This document shows, piece after piece, positions 17,758-27,566 of a stretch of DNA of 52,363 nt; the first letter of the stretch is position 1; each line of letters starts with the position of its first letter. Origin of the DNA: Lacihabitans soyangensis (GTDB taxonomy: Bacteria; Bacteroidota; Bacteroidia; Cytophagales; Spirosomataceae); the NCBI RefSeq assembly GCF_024343775.1, contig NZ_RJUF01000024.1, positions 1 to 52,363 on the forward strand. The letters run 5' to 3'. Position numbers and translations under genes: made by a program. The notes beneath the pieces were generated by a model, which worked only from the letters and a program-made list of their open reading frames with translations, was not told where the DNA came from and made no database searches.

Positions 17758-18678
17758 TTAGATTTTCGATTCATATAAGCACTCCGCATCCTCCCTCTTA
17801 AACAGTTGCGTGCCCTCATTCATAGTGGCTGCCGAGCCACAAGCTACGCCCCATTTCAATACATCTGAGAGAGGCAAATTTTGGCTCAATGCCCACACCA
17901 TTCCACCTACCATACTATCTCCAGCTCCTACTGTGCTTTTCTTTTCAACTTTTGGTGCTGCCACAAAGTGTGTTTGGTCGTTGTTAAAGAGCATAGCTCC
18001 GTCAGGCCCCATAGAAACCACTACAATTTCGCATTTGTACTTTTCTATTATTGCTTTGGCAGCACTTTCCACTTGGCTGGATTCTATTTTCTCGAGGCCT
18101 AGTAGTTTAGCTAGCTCCTTGTGGTTAGGCTTAATTAGATACGCCCCGCATTCAAGTGCATATTTCAAAGCATCACCAGATGTATCCACAATAATCTTCG
18201 GTTTATTTTCTCCAAAAATCTCTGATATGCGTTTAAAGATTATCGAAGATAGATTTTCTGGTAAACTTCCGCTAACTACCAATATTTCAGGATTTCGGTT
18301 TTTAACCTTCGCCAAAATTTCCTCAAGCTCCTCCAACGTAAGCTCAGGGCTGGGCATTCCGAATCTGTATTGAGCATTAGTTGCACTATCAACAGCAATA
18401 AAATTTTCTCTTGTCCAAGCCACTGTCTCCACTGTTTCAAAAAGTACATTCTCTTTTTTTACCAAATCTTTAAGCAAATCGCCAATGGGCCCACCAGCAG
18501 GAAAAAAAGCAATAGACTCACCACCCAGTCGGTTTATGGCCTTGGATACATTGATTCCGCCACCGCCCGCATCATAAACAGGCTGCTCGCATCTGATTTT
18601 GTGTTCAGCCACTAAACCTTCAAACTTGGTGTTTTTATCTACAGCGGGGTTTATGGTGAGTGTAACTATTTTGGACAT
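17758..18678 (-). CDS. PfkB-family hexose kinase (1-phosphofructokinase-like)
   Basis: This 306-residue ribokinase/PfkB-family sugar kinase starts with TLTINPAVDK and has the N-terminal GGGGINVSKAINRLGG substrate motif. The C-terminal STVGAGDSMVGGMVWAL motif carries the catalytic base Asp and the anion hole. The overall pattern fits 1-phosphofructokinase/tagatose-6-phosphate kinase enzymes. A TTG at 18705 lies inside the upstream protease gene, so the ATG at 18678 was chosen. Only 10 bp separate it from the protease stop, so read-through from the defence pair is likely. A role in fructose use would fit the nearby fructanase, but an intervening promoter and 87 bp of spacing separate the two units. 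Confidence 0.88.
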   Translation of the reverse strand: MSKIVTLTINPAVDKNTKFEGLVAEHKIRCEQPVYDAGGGGINVSKAINRLGGESIAFFPAGGPIGDLLKDLVKKENVLFETVETVAWTRENFIAVDSATNAQYRFGMPSPELTLEELEEILAKVKNRNPEILVVSGSLPENLSSIIFKRISEIFGENKPKIIVDTSGDALKYALECGAYLIKPNHKELAKLLGLEKIESSQVESAAKAIIEKYKCEIVVVSMGPDGAMLFNNDQTHFVAAPKVEKKSTVGAGDSMVGGMVWALSQNLPLSDVLKWGVACGSAATMNEGTQLFKREDAECLYESKI

Positions 18679-18688
18679 TATATTTATT

Positions 18689-21139
18689 TTAAACACCCAA
18701 TTCAATATTTACTAAATTATAAACGGGTGTATATAGGTCTGTATTAAGTTCTTCTGTTTCTAAACTAACAATTAAACTATAACGAACTTTTTCATTAAAT
18801 TTATTTTGTCGTTTCAAATTCTTGTACCAACCATTTTTAGGAAAAACTGCTAGAAAACTTCTTTCAGACATTTCCCTACCAGTTGAAATAATAAAATCTT
18901 TTCTAATTGACCCTTTTGAACTTATTGTACTACCAATTTCCCAACTAACACCAGATCTAGTTGGTTTATTTTCTTTTGTTTCATCATCTGGTTTTGAAAT
19001 TCTTGTTTGAAATTCATTAACACTTTCATATCGTTTAATAAGTTCAAAATCTAATTGATGTGAATGATAGGAATAATGAGTGGCTAATCTTCTACTTCCA
19101 GGATTTGGTTCTATATAGTATGATAGTGTTACTGATAATTTTACAGTTTTCTCTTCTAAATTTTCCAAAGCTTCTTTTGGCCAGGGAAGATTAAACAAAT
19201 GATATTCATTATATTTACCTCTTGAATCTTCATATTTATAGGGTTGAATTTCTCTTTCTGCTATTAATGTTAAAGAATTTTCAACACTAAACATAGCTTT
19301 TTGAATATTTGGCACACCATAACCAACAGATCGTAATAGATTTCTTTTTCCTGATATTTTTTTCATTGCTTCAGTCCAATCTGCTGAATGAACCATTAAA
19401 CCTCTTATAGTCTCAACCCAATAATTTGGGTACAAACTTCTCAATTCAGCAGCCATTTTTGATGCTAAAGCAGCTGCTCCACTTGAGTCTCCAAAAGAAA
19501 TAAAAATATCATTTAAAAATTCGGAATCGGTAGTTAAAAGTCTTAGTTCTGAGTGATCTGATGTTAAAATTCCATCGGTAGATCTATTTCCTCCTTCAAA
19601 AACCAAATCAGGTTTATTAGGCCAACTATTATCAAAAAGAATTGAGGTTGAATTACTTGGTGACATTGCACCATTTTCAGCTAATGCCCAATGACCTGTT
19701 GATATATTAATTTTGTCTTTTCGTGTGTAAGTACCAATTGTTAATGCATTATAAGCTTGTCCAGGATCACTTATACATTGTAACTCATTTAATTTAGGAT
19801 AATCTTCATGTTTATTTATTTCAACATTTCCTCCGCTTACAATAAATAATTGCTGTCCTAATTCTTTTCCATAACAAATTTTATCAATTGTTGAAGAGCT
19901 TGATGATGGTCTTCCCTTAAAAACATTATTTCTTAAAATAGTTAAACAAAATATTCTTAAATTATTTGGCTTATTAATAAATGATGTACTAATAGCATCT
20001 TCAAACTTTGGTCCATCAAATTTCTCATCCTCTTGAATGTTATTAAATATTTTAAAAGATTCTATTCCATGATAAATTTTTAAATTTTCAGAAGAACTCA
20101 ACGCATCAGTTAAATCACCGTAAATCGCTAAACCAGCGACACCAGTTCCATGCCCACCATTTGGATAACTATCTTGAAAACCCCATAATTCATTATAAGA
20201 ATACAAATTTTCATCGAAAATAAAATCTTTTAATAAAGGATGCCTATTATTTATTCCAGTATCTAAAATACATATTAACACACTATTTTCATCAAATTTA
20301 TTTTCTGTTCTATCTTTTAAATCATTTAACCATTCTCTTCTGTCTTCAAATGATTCAATAAAATTGGCAATCTCTTGAGGCTTTCTTAGTTCTGCTAAAT
20401 TATCTAATAACATTAATGAATCTGAGAGTTGCTTTGAAGTTCCTTTTATCAATTTAACAATATATTCCGCTAACTCTATTTGTGATTGACCAATTTGACA
20501 GCCTATTATTTCTAAATTATTATATACATGAACTAATTTATCTTGATAATTTTCAGACTTTCTAAACCAAACTTCCCACCAAATATTTTCATTTTCATTT
20601 GGGAAAGGGATTTCTGGTTCATCAACCCAAAAAGATTTTAGAGTAGCTATTTCAACTCTACTAATATTGTTTAATAAAGCTTGGTTTTTAAAATTCCCTT
20701 TAGCAGAATCTTTACTTGGGTCTAAAAATTGTTTTATTTTCTTTATAAATTCAGAAACTCCATTCTCATTAACTACAACTAACAAAGAATACCTAAATTC
20801 TTTTTTATTTTCAATTTCTCGTTCCTCTTCTTCAGTTTTTAAAAGTTGGAAAAGGATTTTGTTTTTTCCAACTCCATCTTTATCAAATTTATCAAAATCA
20901 AGTTTTGTTCCCCATTCTGAAACAAACTCAATATAAATTGAATTATCAAAAACTAAATCATTATTTTCTATTTGATGAATATCGAATAAATCTTTTATCT
21001 TTTCAATTTTTCCTAGTAAATAATTACCATAAGACCTGTCTCTTCTTAATGGTGGAGGAGAAATTGGATTAGACTTAGGAGTCTTATAAGTATTTTTCTC
21101 GTAATTACCTTCAAATGAAATATGTGGCTTATTTTTCAT
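18689..21139 (-). CDS. ietS: Subtilisin-like S8 serine protease, IetS-like defence component
   Basis: This 816-residue protein has a large N-terminal region (1-285) of unknown fold followed by an S8 protease domain. The catalytic triad is readable: Asp in ICILDTGINNRHPLL (about 292), His in GGHGTGVAGLA (about 330) and Ser in FGDSSGAAAL (about 551; the usual GTSMA is here GDSSGA). No signal peptide is present, so the protease is cytoplasmic. It overlaps the upstream AAA+ ATPase gene by 11 bp. AAA+ ATPase plus subtilisin-like protease is the architecture of IetAS, first known from plasmid maintenance and later shown to protect against phage. Codon use is more AT-rich than the flanking genes, which suggests transfer. 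The gene symbol is by analogy. Confidence 0.78.
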   Translation of the reverse strand: MKNKPHISFEGNYEKNTYKTPKSNPISPPPLRRDRSYGNYLLGKIEKIKDLFDIHQIENNDLVFDNSIYIEFVSEWGTKLDFDKFDKDGVGKNKILFQLLKTEEEEREIENKKEFRYSLLVVVNENGVSEFIKKIKQFLDPSKDSAKGNFKNQALLNNISRVEIATLKSFWVDEPEIPFPNENENIWWEVWFRKSENYQDKLVHVYNNLEIIGCQIGQSQIELAEYIVKLIKGTSKQLSDSLMLLDNLAELRKPQEIANFIESFEDRREWLNDLKDRTENKFDENSVLICILDTGINNRHPLLKDFIFDENLYSYNELWGFQDSYPNGGHGTGVAGLAIYGDLTDALSSSENLKIYHGIESFKIFNNIQEDEKFDGPKFEDAISTSFINKPNNLRIFCLTILRNNVFKGRPSSSSSTIDKICYGKELGQQLFIVSGGNVEINKHEDYPKLNELQCISDPGQAYNALTIGTYTRKDKINISTGHWALAENGAMSPSNSTSILFDNSWPNKPDLVFEGGNRSTDGILTSDHSELRLLTTDSEFLNDIFISFGDSSGAAALASKMAAELRSLYPNYWVETIRGLMVHSADWTEAMKKISGKRNLLRSVGYGVPNIQKAMFSVENSLTLIAEREIQPYKYEDSRGKYNEYHLFNLPWPKEALENLEEKTVKLSVTLSYYIEPNPGSRRLATHYSYHSHQLDFELIKRYESVNEFQTRISKPDDETKENKPTRSGVSWEIGSTISSKGSIRKDFIISTGREMSERSFLAVFPKNGWYKNLKRQNKFNEKVRYSLIVSLETEELNTDLYTPVYNLVNIELGV

Positions 21140-22115
21140 TTACAACATTTCTCAATTTTAATAGTTTTTTTAATGTTGCTAATTCTAATTTATCAAGGTC
21201 ATTAAGAATCATCTCCTTTATTGTATCGTTACAAATTCTAACAATTTCTGAATAATTCAGACCTAAAGCTAGTTTTGATAGTGCTTTATAGTCAATTTTA
21301 GTTGAAAACGAAAATGCTTTTGTCTGCTTCTTTATAATTTCAATTATATGATTTTCATCGGGTAATGGGTACTCTATAATTTCATCAAATCGTCTAAACA
21401 AAGCCTTATCCAAAGATTCGGGTAAATTAGTTGCAGCAATTATTATACTATTACTCTGATCTTTTTCGATATTAATCAAGAAAGAATTTAATACTCTCTT
21501 TATTTCTCCAATATCCTGATTTTGATTTCTATGTGAACCAATAGAATCGAATTCATCAAAAAGATAAACAGCTCTTTGGTCATTCATGGCATCGAAAATC
21601 AATCTTAGTTTTGCTATTGATTCTCCCAAATATTTAGACATTAATCCATCTAATCTAATAATAAAAACAGTTATGCCTAATTCTCCAGCTATGGCTTGAG
21701 CAGTCATTGTTTTGCCTGTTCCTGGAGCTCCTGTTAATAAGAGTTTGCGTTTTGGTTCTAAATTATGAGCCTTTAAAATTTGCCACTTTTCTTGTTCTTT
21801 AATAACTTTATAAAGTGTGTTTTTAATATTTTCATCCAAAACCATATCACTTAAATTAATTTTAGGTTGAAAAACCTCAATTAATTCTTGTAATTCTCTT
21901 TTTGGTAAATTTAATGGTAATGCTTTGCTGTGAATAGCATTTACAGACCTATCCTTTTTTGCTACATCAATTAGTTTTTTTAATTCTTGAGCAAATGTTG
22001 TATGTCCTTGTTTTGCTTCGGTTGCAGCAATTTGGAGGGCTGTAGAAAAAAAACGAATTTCATTATCTTCTCCAAATGATTTTATTAAGGATTTTATTTG
22101 ATCTGAAGCAGCCAT
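21129..22115 (-). CDS. ietA: AAA+ ATPase, IetA-like defence component
   Basis: This 328-residue protein has a short helical N-terminal region (about 1-100) and one AAA+ module. Walker A is LLLTGAPGTGKT (about 120-131), Walker B is AVYLFDEFDS (about 178-187), sensor 1 is IIAATN, and the Arg-finger segment is ALFRRFDEIIEYPLPD. The FtsH/spastin-like layout fits an unfoldase or switch that controls a partner. Its stop overlaps the protease start, so the two are translationally coupled. It is the first gene of the pair, 116 bp after fabI and behind a strong terminator. The pairing supports the IetAS assignment. The gene symbol is by analogy. Confidence 0.8.
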   Translation of the reverse strand: MAASDQIKSLIKSFGEDNEIRFFSTALQIAATEAKQGHTTFAQELKKLIDVAKKDRSVNAIHSKALPLNLPKRELQELIEVFQPKINLSDMVLDENIKNTLYKVIKEQEKWQILKAHNLEPKRKLLLTGAPGTGKTMTAQAIAGELGITVFIIRLDGLMSKYLGESIAKLRLIFDAMNDQRAVYLFDEFDSIGSHRNQNQDIGEIKRVLNSFLINIEKDQSNSIIIAATNLPESLDKALFRRFDEIIEYPLPDENHIIEIIKKQTKAFSFSTKIDYKALSKLALGLNYSEIVRICNDTIKEMILNDLDKLELATLKKLLKLRNVVNEK

Positions 22116-22169
22116 ATATTTAATATTTAACTCAATTTAGCGAAAACTACTGAAAACAAAAATCTATCT

Positions 22170-22197
22170 AAAAAAAAAGGTGAACAAAATGTCCACC
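22170..22197 (-). terminator. Intrinsic terminator of fabI
   Basis: On the minus strand GGTGGAC-ATTTT-GTTCACC forms a 7-bp stem with one G-T pair, followed by nine T. It lies 35 bp after the fabI stop and separates fabI from the ATPase/protease pair. Confidence 0.8.
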
Positions 22198-22231
22198 AAA
22201 ATCAATTCTGCGGTAAAATAAACAAAGTTTA

Positions 22232-23050
22232 TTACTCAGCAGGCTTTATCATTTCCAACAATTCAGCCGATACCCCTGTCATAGAGTAGCCACCGTCGTG
22301 GAAAAGGTTCTGCATGGTCACCATCTTTGTTAAATCAGAGAAAAGTGTTAAAACATAATCCGCACAGGCATCGGCTGAGGCATTGCCCAGTGGAGACATT
22401 TTTTCGGCAAATTCGTAGAATGAGTCAAACCCAGCTATACCACCACCCGCACGAGTTTTAGTTGGCGACTGTGAAACGGTGTTTACTCTTACGTTTTTCA
22501 ATTTTCCATATCTGTAGCCATAACTTCTGGCAATAGACTCCAACATAGCTTTGGCATCTGCCATGTCGCTATAGAAAGAGAATGTTCTTTGTGCCGCCAT
22601 GTAAGTTAAAGCCACTACAGAGCCCCATTCGTTGATGGCGTTCATTTTTTCGGCTGTTTGCAAAAACTTGTGGAATGACATGGCCGAAATATCCACACTT
22701 TGTTTATAAAAATCGTAGTTAAGGTCTCCATAAGCCCTGCCTTTACGTACGTTTGGTGACATACCGATAGAGTGCAAAACGAAGTCCACTTTTCCGCCCA
22801 ATATGTCCATAGATTTGGCGTAAAGATTTTCAATATCTTCTACACTGGTAGCATCAGCAGGGATTATTTCAGCCTCACAGGCCTCAGCAAGTTTGTTGAT
22901 TTCACCCATTCTCATGGCTATAGGTGCGTTGGTGAGAGTGAATATTGCCCCTTCTTCTTTAGCTTTCAATGCAACTTTCCATGCGATAGAATTCTCGTCT
23001 AAAGCACCTGATATGATACCTTTCTTACCTTTTAGTAATCCGTAAGCCAT
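22232..23050 (-). CDS. fabI: Enoyl-[acyl-carrier-protein] reductase (NADH), FabI
   Basis: This 272-residue short-chain dehydrogenase-type enzyme carries out the last step of each fatty-acid elongation cycle. The Rossmann start is KKGIISGALDENSIAW (the Gly-rich FabI form with SIAW). HSIGMSPNVRKGRAYGD matches the FabI substrate loop, and the catalytic pair is Tyr and Lys in FYSDMADAKAM (Y-x6-K). I chose ATG 23050; the longer frame to 23263 runs through the promoter region and into the divergent helicase gene. It ends at a strong terminator. The divergent neighbour is the SNF2 helicase. Confidence 0.95.
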   Translation of the reverse strand: MAYGLLKGKKGIISGALDENSIAWKVALKAKEEGAIFTLTNAPIAMRMGEINKLAEACEAEIIPADATSVEDIENLYAKSMDILGGKVDFVLHSIGMSPNVRKGRAYGDLNYDFYKQSVDISAMSFHKFLQTAEKMNAINEWGSVVALTYMAAQRTFSFYSDMADAKAMLESIARSYGYRYGKLKNVRVNTVSQSPTKTRAGGGIAGFDSFYEFAEKMSPLGNASADACADYVLTLFSDLTKMVTMQNLFHDGGYSMTGVSAELLEMIKPAE

Positions 23051-23094
23051 AATATTGGTTGGTTTGTTCGGTTTATGTTTTAAATAACGAATCG

Positions 23095-23102
23095 CAAAAT
23101 TA
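23095..23102 (-). promoter_or_regulatory. Candidate -7 element of fabI
   Basis: TAATTTTG on the minus strand matches TAnnTTTG and lies 44 bases before the fabI ATG. No perfect TTTG is present at the expected distance. Confidence 0.45.
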
Positions 23103-23238
23103 AGACATTTTTTTGATTTGCTCGCTAAAATTACTTCAAAGCACACTTCCATCCGCAATGTGGATATGTTTCCTAATCTTTTTTTTGCCATCAAAAGCCA
23201 ATCCATTACATTTGATTCCCTTTTTTCAAATCGAACTG

Positions 23239-26169
23239 ATGATTGTATCGCCAACAGAGCCATTCAAAATTATTTACAGCCTTTACGAACACGAGTACCT
23301 CGGTTTTCTTTTAGAGTCGTATGTGGTGCAGCTCAACGCTAGGGGAGAAGTCACTTTTCAAACCCAAAACATCTCATCAAAAAATATTTCGGACTTTGCA
23401 ACTGGCCTAGAGGAGGATGATTTTGAATTGGTAAAGCTTACTGATGGTATTCAGCAAGACGTAATTTTAAAGAAATTCAACACTAAGAAAATAACAGCCG
23501 AGGACTTTTTTAAGAAAACTTTCCATGCAGAAAAAGGCGATAAACTGCTGCGAGATTCTATTTTTGCTTATCTAGAAAATTACAAAAAAGAGATCTTTTC
23601 AAGAATTAAAAACAAGCATTTGTTCATAATGGGCAGCGATGGTGTTGCCACTTGGAAAGAAATAGAAATAATGAAAGAACCAGCTAAAGCTTACTTTCAT
23701 TTTGACAGACAAGAGGAGCAGACGGTGTATTATCCCATCATCAAATGTGGAGAGGAAAAAGTCAAGTTTCAGTTTAAAAATGCCTACATCATCAACGACT
23801 TGCCTGCCTGCATGTTGATAGACACCAAACTGTATATTTTTGATGATTTTGCGGATGGCAGGAAACTAAAACCGTTTCTGAATAAGCCAAATATAATTAT
23901 CCCCAAGAAAATAGAAGATACTTATTATCAGAAATTTATAGTACCATTGGTTGCAAATTTTAATGTATTTGCCAAAGGTTTTGAAATCATTAAGGAAAAA
24001 CAAGAATTAAAAGCCCAATTGCTCGTTTCGGAAGTAAAATCCCAGAAATCTAACGGTAATTTGTTCGAAAGCACCTCTGAGAATGCCAGTTTTGAAGAAA
24101 GTAAATTTTATCTGGAGCTGTCTTTTCAATACGGCAAATACAACTTTAAATACGATAATTTCAGTGCTCCGGCCTACGTTTTTTTGGAGAAAAAAGAAGA
24201 TTCTTGGGTTTTTCATAAAATCAAAAAGAACTTAGAAAAAGAAAAGGAAACGATACTTTTCATTAAAAACCTACATTTAGATTTAAGAAATGGACGCATA
24301 GCCAAACCCAAAAGTGAAGCTATAGAATGGCTTCAGAAAAATGCACTAAATCTGGAAGAATTGCAGATAGAAATAAGGCAAAATACAGAAAATACGGTAC
24401 AGTATTTCTTGGGTTATTCAAAACTCGAAATACAGATAGAGGAAAACCGTGACTGGTTTGATATCAAGGCTCTGGTGCAGTTTGGCGAGTACAAAGTGCC
24501 TTTTGTGAAACTCCGAAACTACATTTTGAATAATATCAGAGAGTTTGAACTTCCAAATGGCCAAATGGCGATGATTCCGGCTGAGTGGTTCAGTAAATAT
24601 TCCGAACTTTTCGAAAACATTGAGGTAGAAGACGAGGAACAGGGCCGTCTGAAAAAGCATCATGTGGGGATAATAAATTATTTGGAAGAAGACGGTCTGG
24701 CTGTAACAGTAATGAACCGCAAGTTGCAGGGCTTGAAAAACTTTGAGGAAATTGAAGAAATAGAGCTTCCAAAAAACTTCAAGGGCAGTCTAAGGCCTTA
24801 CCAGAAAGCGGGTTACGATTGGTTACATTTCTTAAAAAACTACAAATTTGGCGGATGCTTGGCGGACGATATGGGGCTTGGAAAAACTGTTACTACTTTG
24901 GCTTTTTTGCAAAAAATCAAGGAAGATAAGCCAGAAAATCCGAGTATATTGGTCATGCCGACCTCGCTGATTTATAATTGGCAAAAAGAGGCCACTAAGT
25001 TTACGCCAAAGCTAAAGATCCTCATACATTTTGGGCAAAACAGACACAAAGATGCGGGAGCATTTAAGTTTTATGATCTTATCATTTGTAGCTACGGTGT
25101 TTTGAGGTTAGATATTGATTTCCTGAAAAATTATAGATTCAATTACGCCATCTTGGATGAATCTCAGGCAATCAAAAACCCTAGTTCTTTGATTTTTAGG
25201 TCGGTTATTCAGCTCAATACTGAAAATAGACTCATTTTGACAGGTACTCCGCTCGAAAACAGCACTATGGATTTGTGGTCGCAGATGAGTTTTATCAATC
25301 CCGGACTATTGGGCTCAATGGCCTATTTTAGGGATAACTTCCAGAATCTGATAGAAAAGCAAAAAGACGAAGAGACGCTTCAAAAACTCTTTGCACGCAT
25401 AAAACCTTTTATGCTGAGACGACATAAAAAGCAAGTAGCCAAAGACTTACCGGAGAAAATAGAGTCTATTCAATACTGCCAAATGTCGGAAGAGCAGGAG
25501 AAAATGTATGAAGAAACCAAGGCATATGTAAGAAACCAGTTGTTAAGCGAAGCTGGTTCAGGAGGATTAAAAAAATCGAGCATTTTGGTGCTTCAAGGAT
25601 TAACCAAACTGAGACAATTGGCCAATAATCCACTAATGGTCGACGAAAGCTCCCCGGGCGATTCTGGTAAAGACAGAGACGTTATGCATAAGCTATTGGA
25701 CGTGGTGAAAGAAGGATACAAAACGCTGGTATTTAGTCAGTTTGTTAAACATCTTTCGTTGATTGCCAAGAAATTGGACGAACAAAATATCCCGTATTTG
25801 TACCTTGATGGTGCTACAAAAAACCGCATGGAGTTGGTGGAAAAATTTCAGAATGAGGACAGAGAAAAGGTCTTTTTGATTTCATTAAAAGCCGGAGGCG
25901 TGGGATTAAATTTAACAGCGGCTGAGTATGTATTTATGTTAGATCCATGGTGGAATCCAGCCATTGAGGCCCAAGCGGTAGACCGTGCCCATCGAATAGG
26001 TCAAACCAACACCGTCTTTAGTTATAAGTTTATTACAAAAAACACGGTAGAGGAAAAGATCTTGGATCTGCAAAACACCAAAAAGCAGCTTTTCAATGAG
26101 CTCATAACTGCCGAAGAAGGATTTATTAAGTCACTTTCAGAGAAAGATATTCTTTCGCTTTTGGAATAA
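23239..26169 (+). CDS. SNF2-family DEAD/DEAH-box helicase
   Basis: The ATG at 23239 gives 976 residues beginning MIVSPTEPFKIIYSLYEHEY. The longer frame from 23113 overlaps the divergent promoter region. The N-terminal half (1-500) is the helical/beta region typical of bacterial SNF2 proteins. The ATPase follows: motif I LADDMGLGKTVTT (about 562-574), motif II as ILDESQAIKN (DESQ instead of DEAH), motif III LTGTPLENSTMDLWSQ, then helicase-C motifs LKAGGVGLNLTAAEYV and AVDRAHRIGQ. It is a DNA translocase of unknown cellular job. It converges with ilvA with an 11-bp gap. It does not look like part of a defence cluster. Confidence 0.9.
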   Translation: MIVSPTEPFKIIYSLYEHEYLGFLLESYVVQLNARGEVTFQTQNISSKNISDFATGLEEDDFELVKLTDGIQQDVILKKFNTKKITAEDFFKKTFHAEKGDKLLRDSIFAYLENYKKEIFSRIKNKHLFIMGSDGVATWKEIEIMKEPAKAYFHFDRQEEQTVYYPIIKCGEEKVKFQFKNAYIINDLPACMLIDTKLYIFDDFADGRKLKPFLNKPNIIIPKKIEDTYYQKFIVPLVANFNVFAKGFEIIKEKQELKAQLLVSEVKSQKSNGNLFESTSENASFEESKFYLELSFQYGKYNFKYDNFSAPAYVFLEKKEDSWVFHKIKKNLEKEKETILFIKNLHLDLRNGRIAKPKSEAIEWLQKNALNLEELQIEIRQNTENTVQYFLGYSKLEIQIEENRDWFDIKALVQFGEYKVPFVKLRNYILNNIREFELPNGQMAMIPAEWFSKYSELFENIEVEDEEQGRLKKHHVGIINYLEEDGLAVTVMNRKLQGLKNFEEIEEIELPKNFKGSLRPYQKAGYDWLHFLKNYKFGGCLADDMGLGKTVTTLAFLQKIKEDKPENPSILVMPTSLIYNWQKEATKFTPKLKILIHFGQNRHKDAGAFKFYDLIICSYGVLRLDIDFLKNYRFNYAILDESQAIKNPSSLIFRSVIQLNTENRLILTGTPLENSTMDLWSQMSFINPGLLGSMAYFRDNFQNLIEKQKDEETLQKLFARIKPFMLRRHKKQVAKDLPEKIESIQYCQMSEEQEKMYEETKAYVRNQLLSEAGSGGLKKSSILVLQGLTKLRQLANNPLMVDESSPGDSGKDRDVMHKLLDVVKEGYKTLVFSQFVKHLSLIAKKLDEQNIPYLYLDGATKNRMELVEKFQNEDREKVFLISLKAGGVGLNLTAAEYVFMLDPWWNPAIEAQAVDRAHRIGQTNTVFSYKFITKNTVEEKILDLQNTKKQLFNELITAEEGFIKSLSEKDILSLLE

Positions 26170-26180
26170 AAATATTTCAG

Positions 26181-27431
26181 TCAAATCAAAAACTCAAACA
26201 AATCGGGCTTGTCGTTGATATAGGTAAATTGCACATTGGCTTTTTCCATGCGTTTGATGAGTTCGGAGAATTCTTCTTTTTTAGAAAGTTCAATACCCAC
26301 CAAAGCTGGGCCTCGTTCTCTGGATGTTTTTTTAGAATATTCAAAAAACACGATATCTACAGTTGGCCCTAAAACTACTTCCAAAAACTCTTTGAATGCT
26401 CCTGAACGCTGCAAAAACCGTATAATGAAATAGTGTTTTAATCCCTCAAAAAGTAGCGAACGTTCCTTTATCTCTTCTGTGCGTGTAATGTCATTGTTTC
26501 CACCGCCGATAATGCACACTACATTTTTGCCTTTTATTTTATCTTTTATTGTGTCTAAAGCCGCCACACTCAAGGCACCTGCTGGCTCAGCCACGATGGC
26601 TTCTTCGTTATAAAGCTGTAAAATGGTGGAGCATACTTTTCCTTCGGGAATCAGAAGGATGTTATCCAATTTGTCTTTTACTATTTCATAGGTCAATGTA
26701 CCAGCTTTTTTTACAGCGGCACCATCTACAAATTTATCGATATGCTCTAGCGGAGTTACTTTTCCATTGTCTATAGAAACCTTCATAGTGGGCGAACCAA
26801 GCGGCTCTACACCAATAAGTTTGGTTTTTGGACTCAAATTCTTGAAAACAGTGCTCACACCTGCCGCCAAACCACCGCCTCCAATCGCAAAAAGCAAGTA
26901 ATCTATTTTAAAATCCGCATCTTTGAATATTTCAAGGCCCACTGTTCCTTGCCCTTCCATTACCTGAATATCGTCAAAAGGGTGGACAAATATGCCCCCG
27001 TTTTCTTCTACGTATATTTGAGCTGCATCGAACGAGTCGTCGTAGGTATCACCTGTCAGCCGAACTTCTACCCATTCTTTGCCAAACATCTTCACCTGCT
27101 TTATTTTTTGAGCGGGTGTGGTGGTGGGCATAAAAATTTTACCGTGTACACCCATTTTCTGGCAGGCATAAGCCACTCCTTGGGCGTGATTTCCAGCACT
27201 GGCACACACCACTCCTTTGGCTAAATCCTCGGCAGACATAGATGCCATTTTGTTGTAGGCTCCTCTGATTTTGTATGACCTGACCACTTGTAAGTCTTCT
27301 CTTTTGAGATAAATGTTGGCTTGGTATCTTTCCGAAAGGTTTTGATTAAACATGAGAGGTGTTTTCAAAGCCACATTTTTTAATCTCGAAGCCGCGGTGT
27401 AAATGTTTTCTAGTTCTATGCCGTTGATCAT
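26181..27431 (-). CDS. ilvA: Threonine ammonia-lyase (threonine dehydratase)
   Basis: This 416-residue PLP enzyme converts threonine to 2-oxobutyrate and ammonia, the first committed step of isoleucine synthesis. The PLP lysine is Lys54 in YLKREDLQVVRSYKIRGAYN. The phosphate-binding loop is AIGGGGLAAG (about 186-195). A C-terminal ACT-like regulatory part (about 335-416) contains FLQRSGAFKEFLEVV, as in the shorter biosynthetic type with one ACT-like domain. A promoter with good spacing is at 27466-27493. It stands alone, without other ilv or leu genes nearby. Confidence 0.93.
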   Translation of the reverse strand: MINGIELENIYTAASRLKNVALKTPLMFNQNLSERYQANIYLKREDLQVVRSYKIRGAYNKMASMSAEDLAKGVVCASAGNHAQGVAYACQKMGVHGKIFMPTTTPAQKIKQVKMFGKEWVEVRLTGDTYDDSFDAAQIYVEENGGIFVHPFDDIQVMEGQGTVGLEIFKDADFKIDYLLFAIGGGGLAAGVSTVFKNLSPKTKLIGVEPLGSPTMKVSIDNGKVTPLEHIDKFVDGAAVKKAGTLTYEIVKDKLDNILLIPEGKVCSTILQLYNEEAIVAEPAGALSVAALDTIKDKIKGKNVVCIIGGGNNDITRTEEIKERSLLFEGLKHYFIIRFLQRSGAFKEFLEVVLGPTVDIVFFEYSKKTSRERGPALVGIELSKKEEFSELIKRMEKANVQFTYINDKPDLFEFLI

Positions 27432-27465
27432 GGTCGAACGCTTGTCTGATTAATTAAATATTAAG

Positions 27466-27493
27466 CAAACCTACAAAATTTATGATTCTCAAA
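27466..27493 (-). promoter_or_regulatory. Promoter of ilvA
   Basis: TTTG (27490-27493), a 16-base spacer and TAGGTTTG (27466-27473) match the Bacteroidota promoter. The leader to the ATG would be about 30 bases. Confidence 0.6.
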
Positions 27494-27566
27494 AATCATT
27501 TCGCTGAAAATTACCATGCAACCTTTGGCATAAAAATGCATCTTTCAGAAAAACTAAAATATAAAT

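Noticed and set aside
23051-23263. Longer FabI with 71 extra N-terminal residues
   Set aside because: The extension covers the promoter region and the divergent helicase start, and the family begins at the MAYGLLKGKKG methionine.
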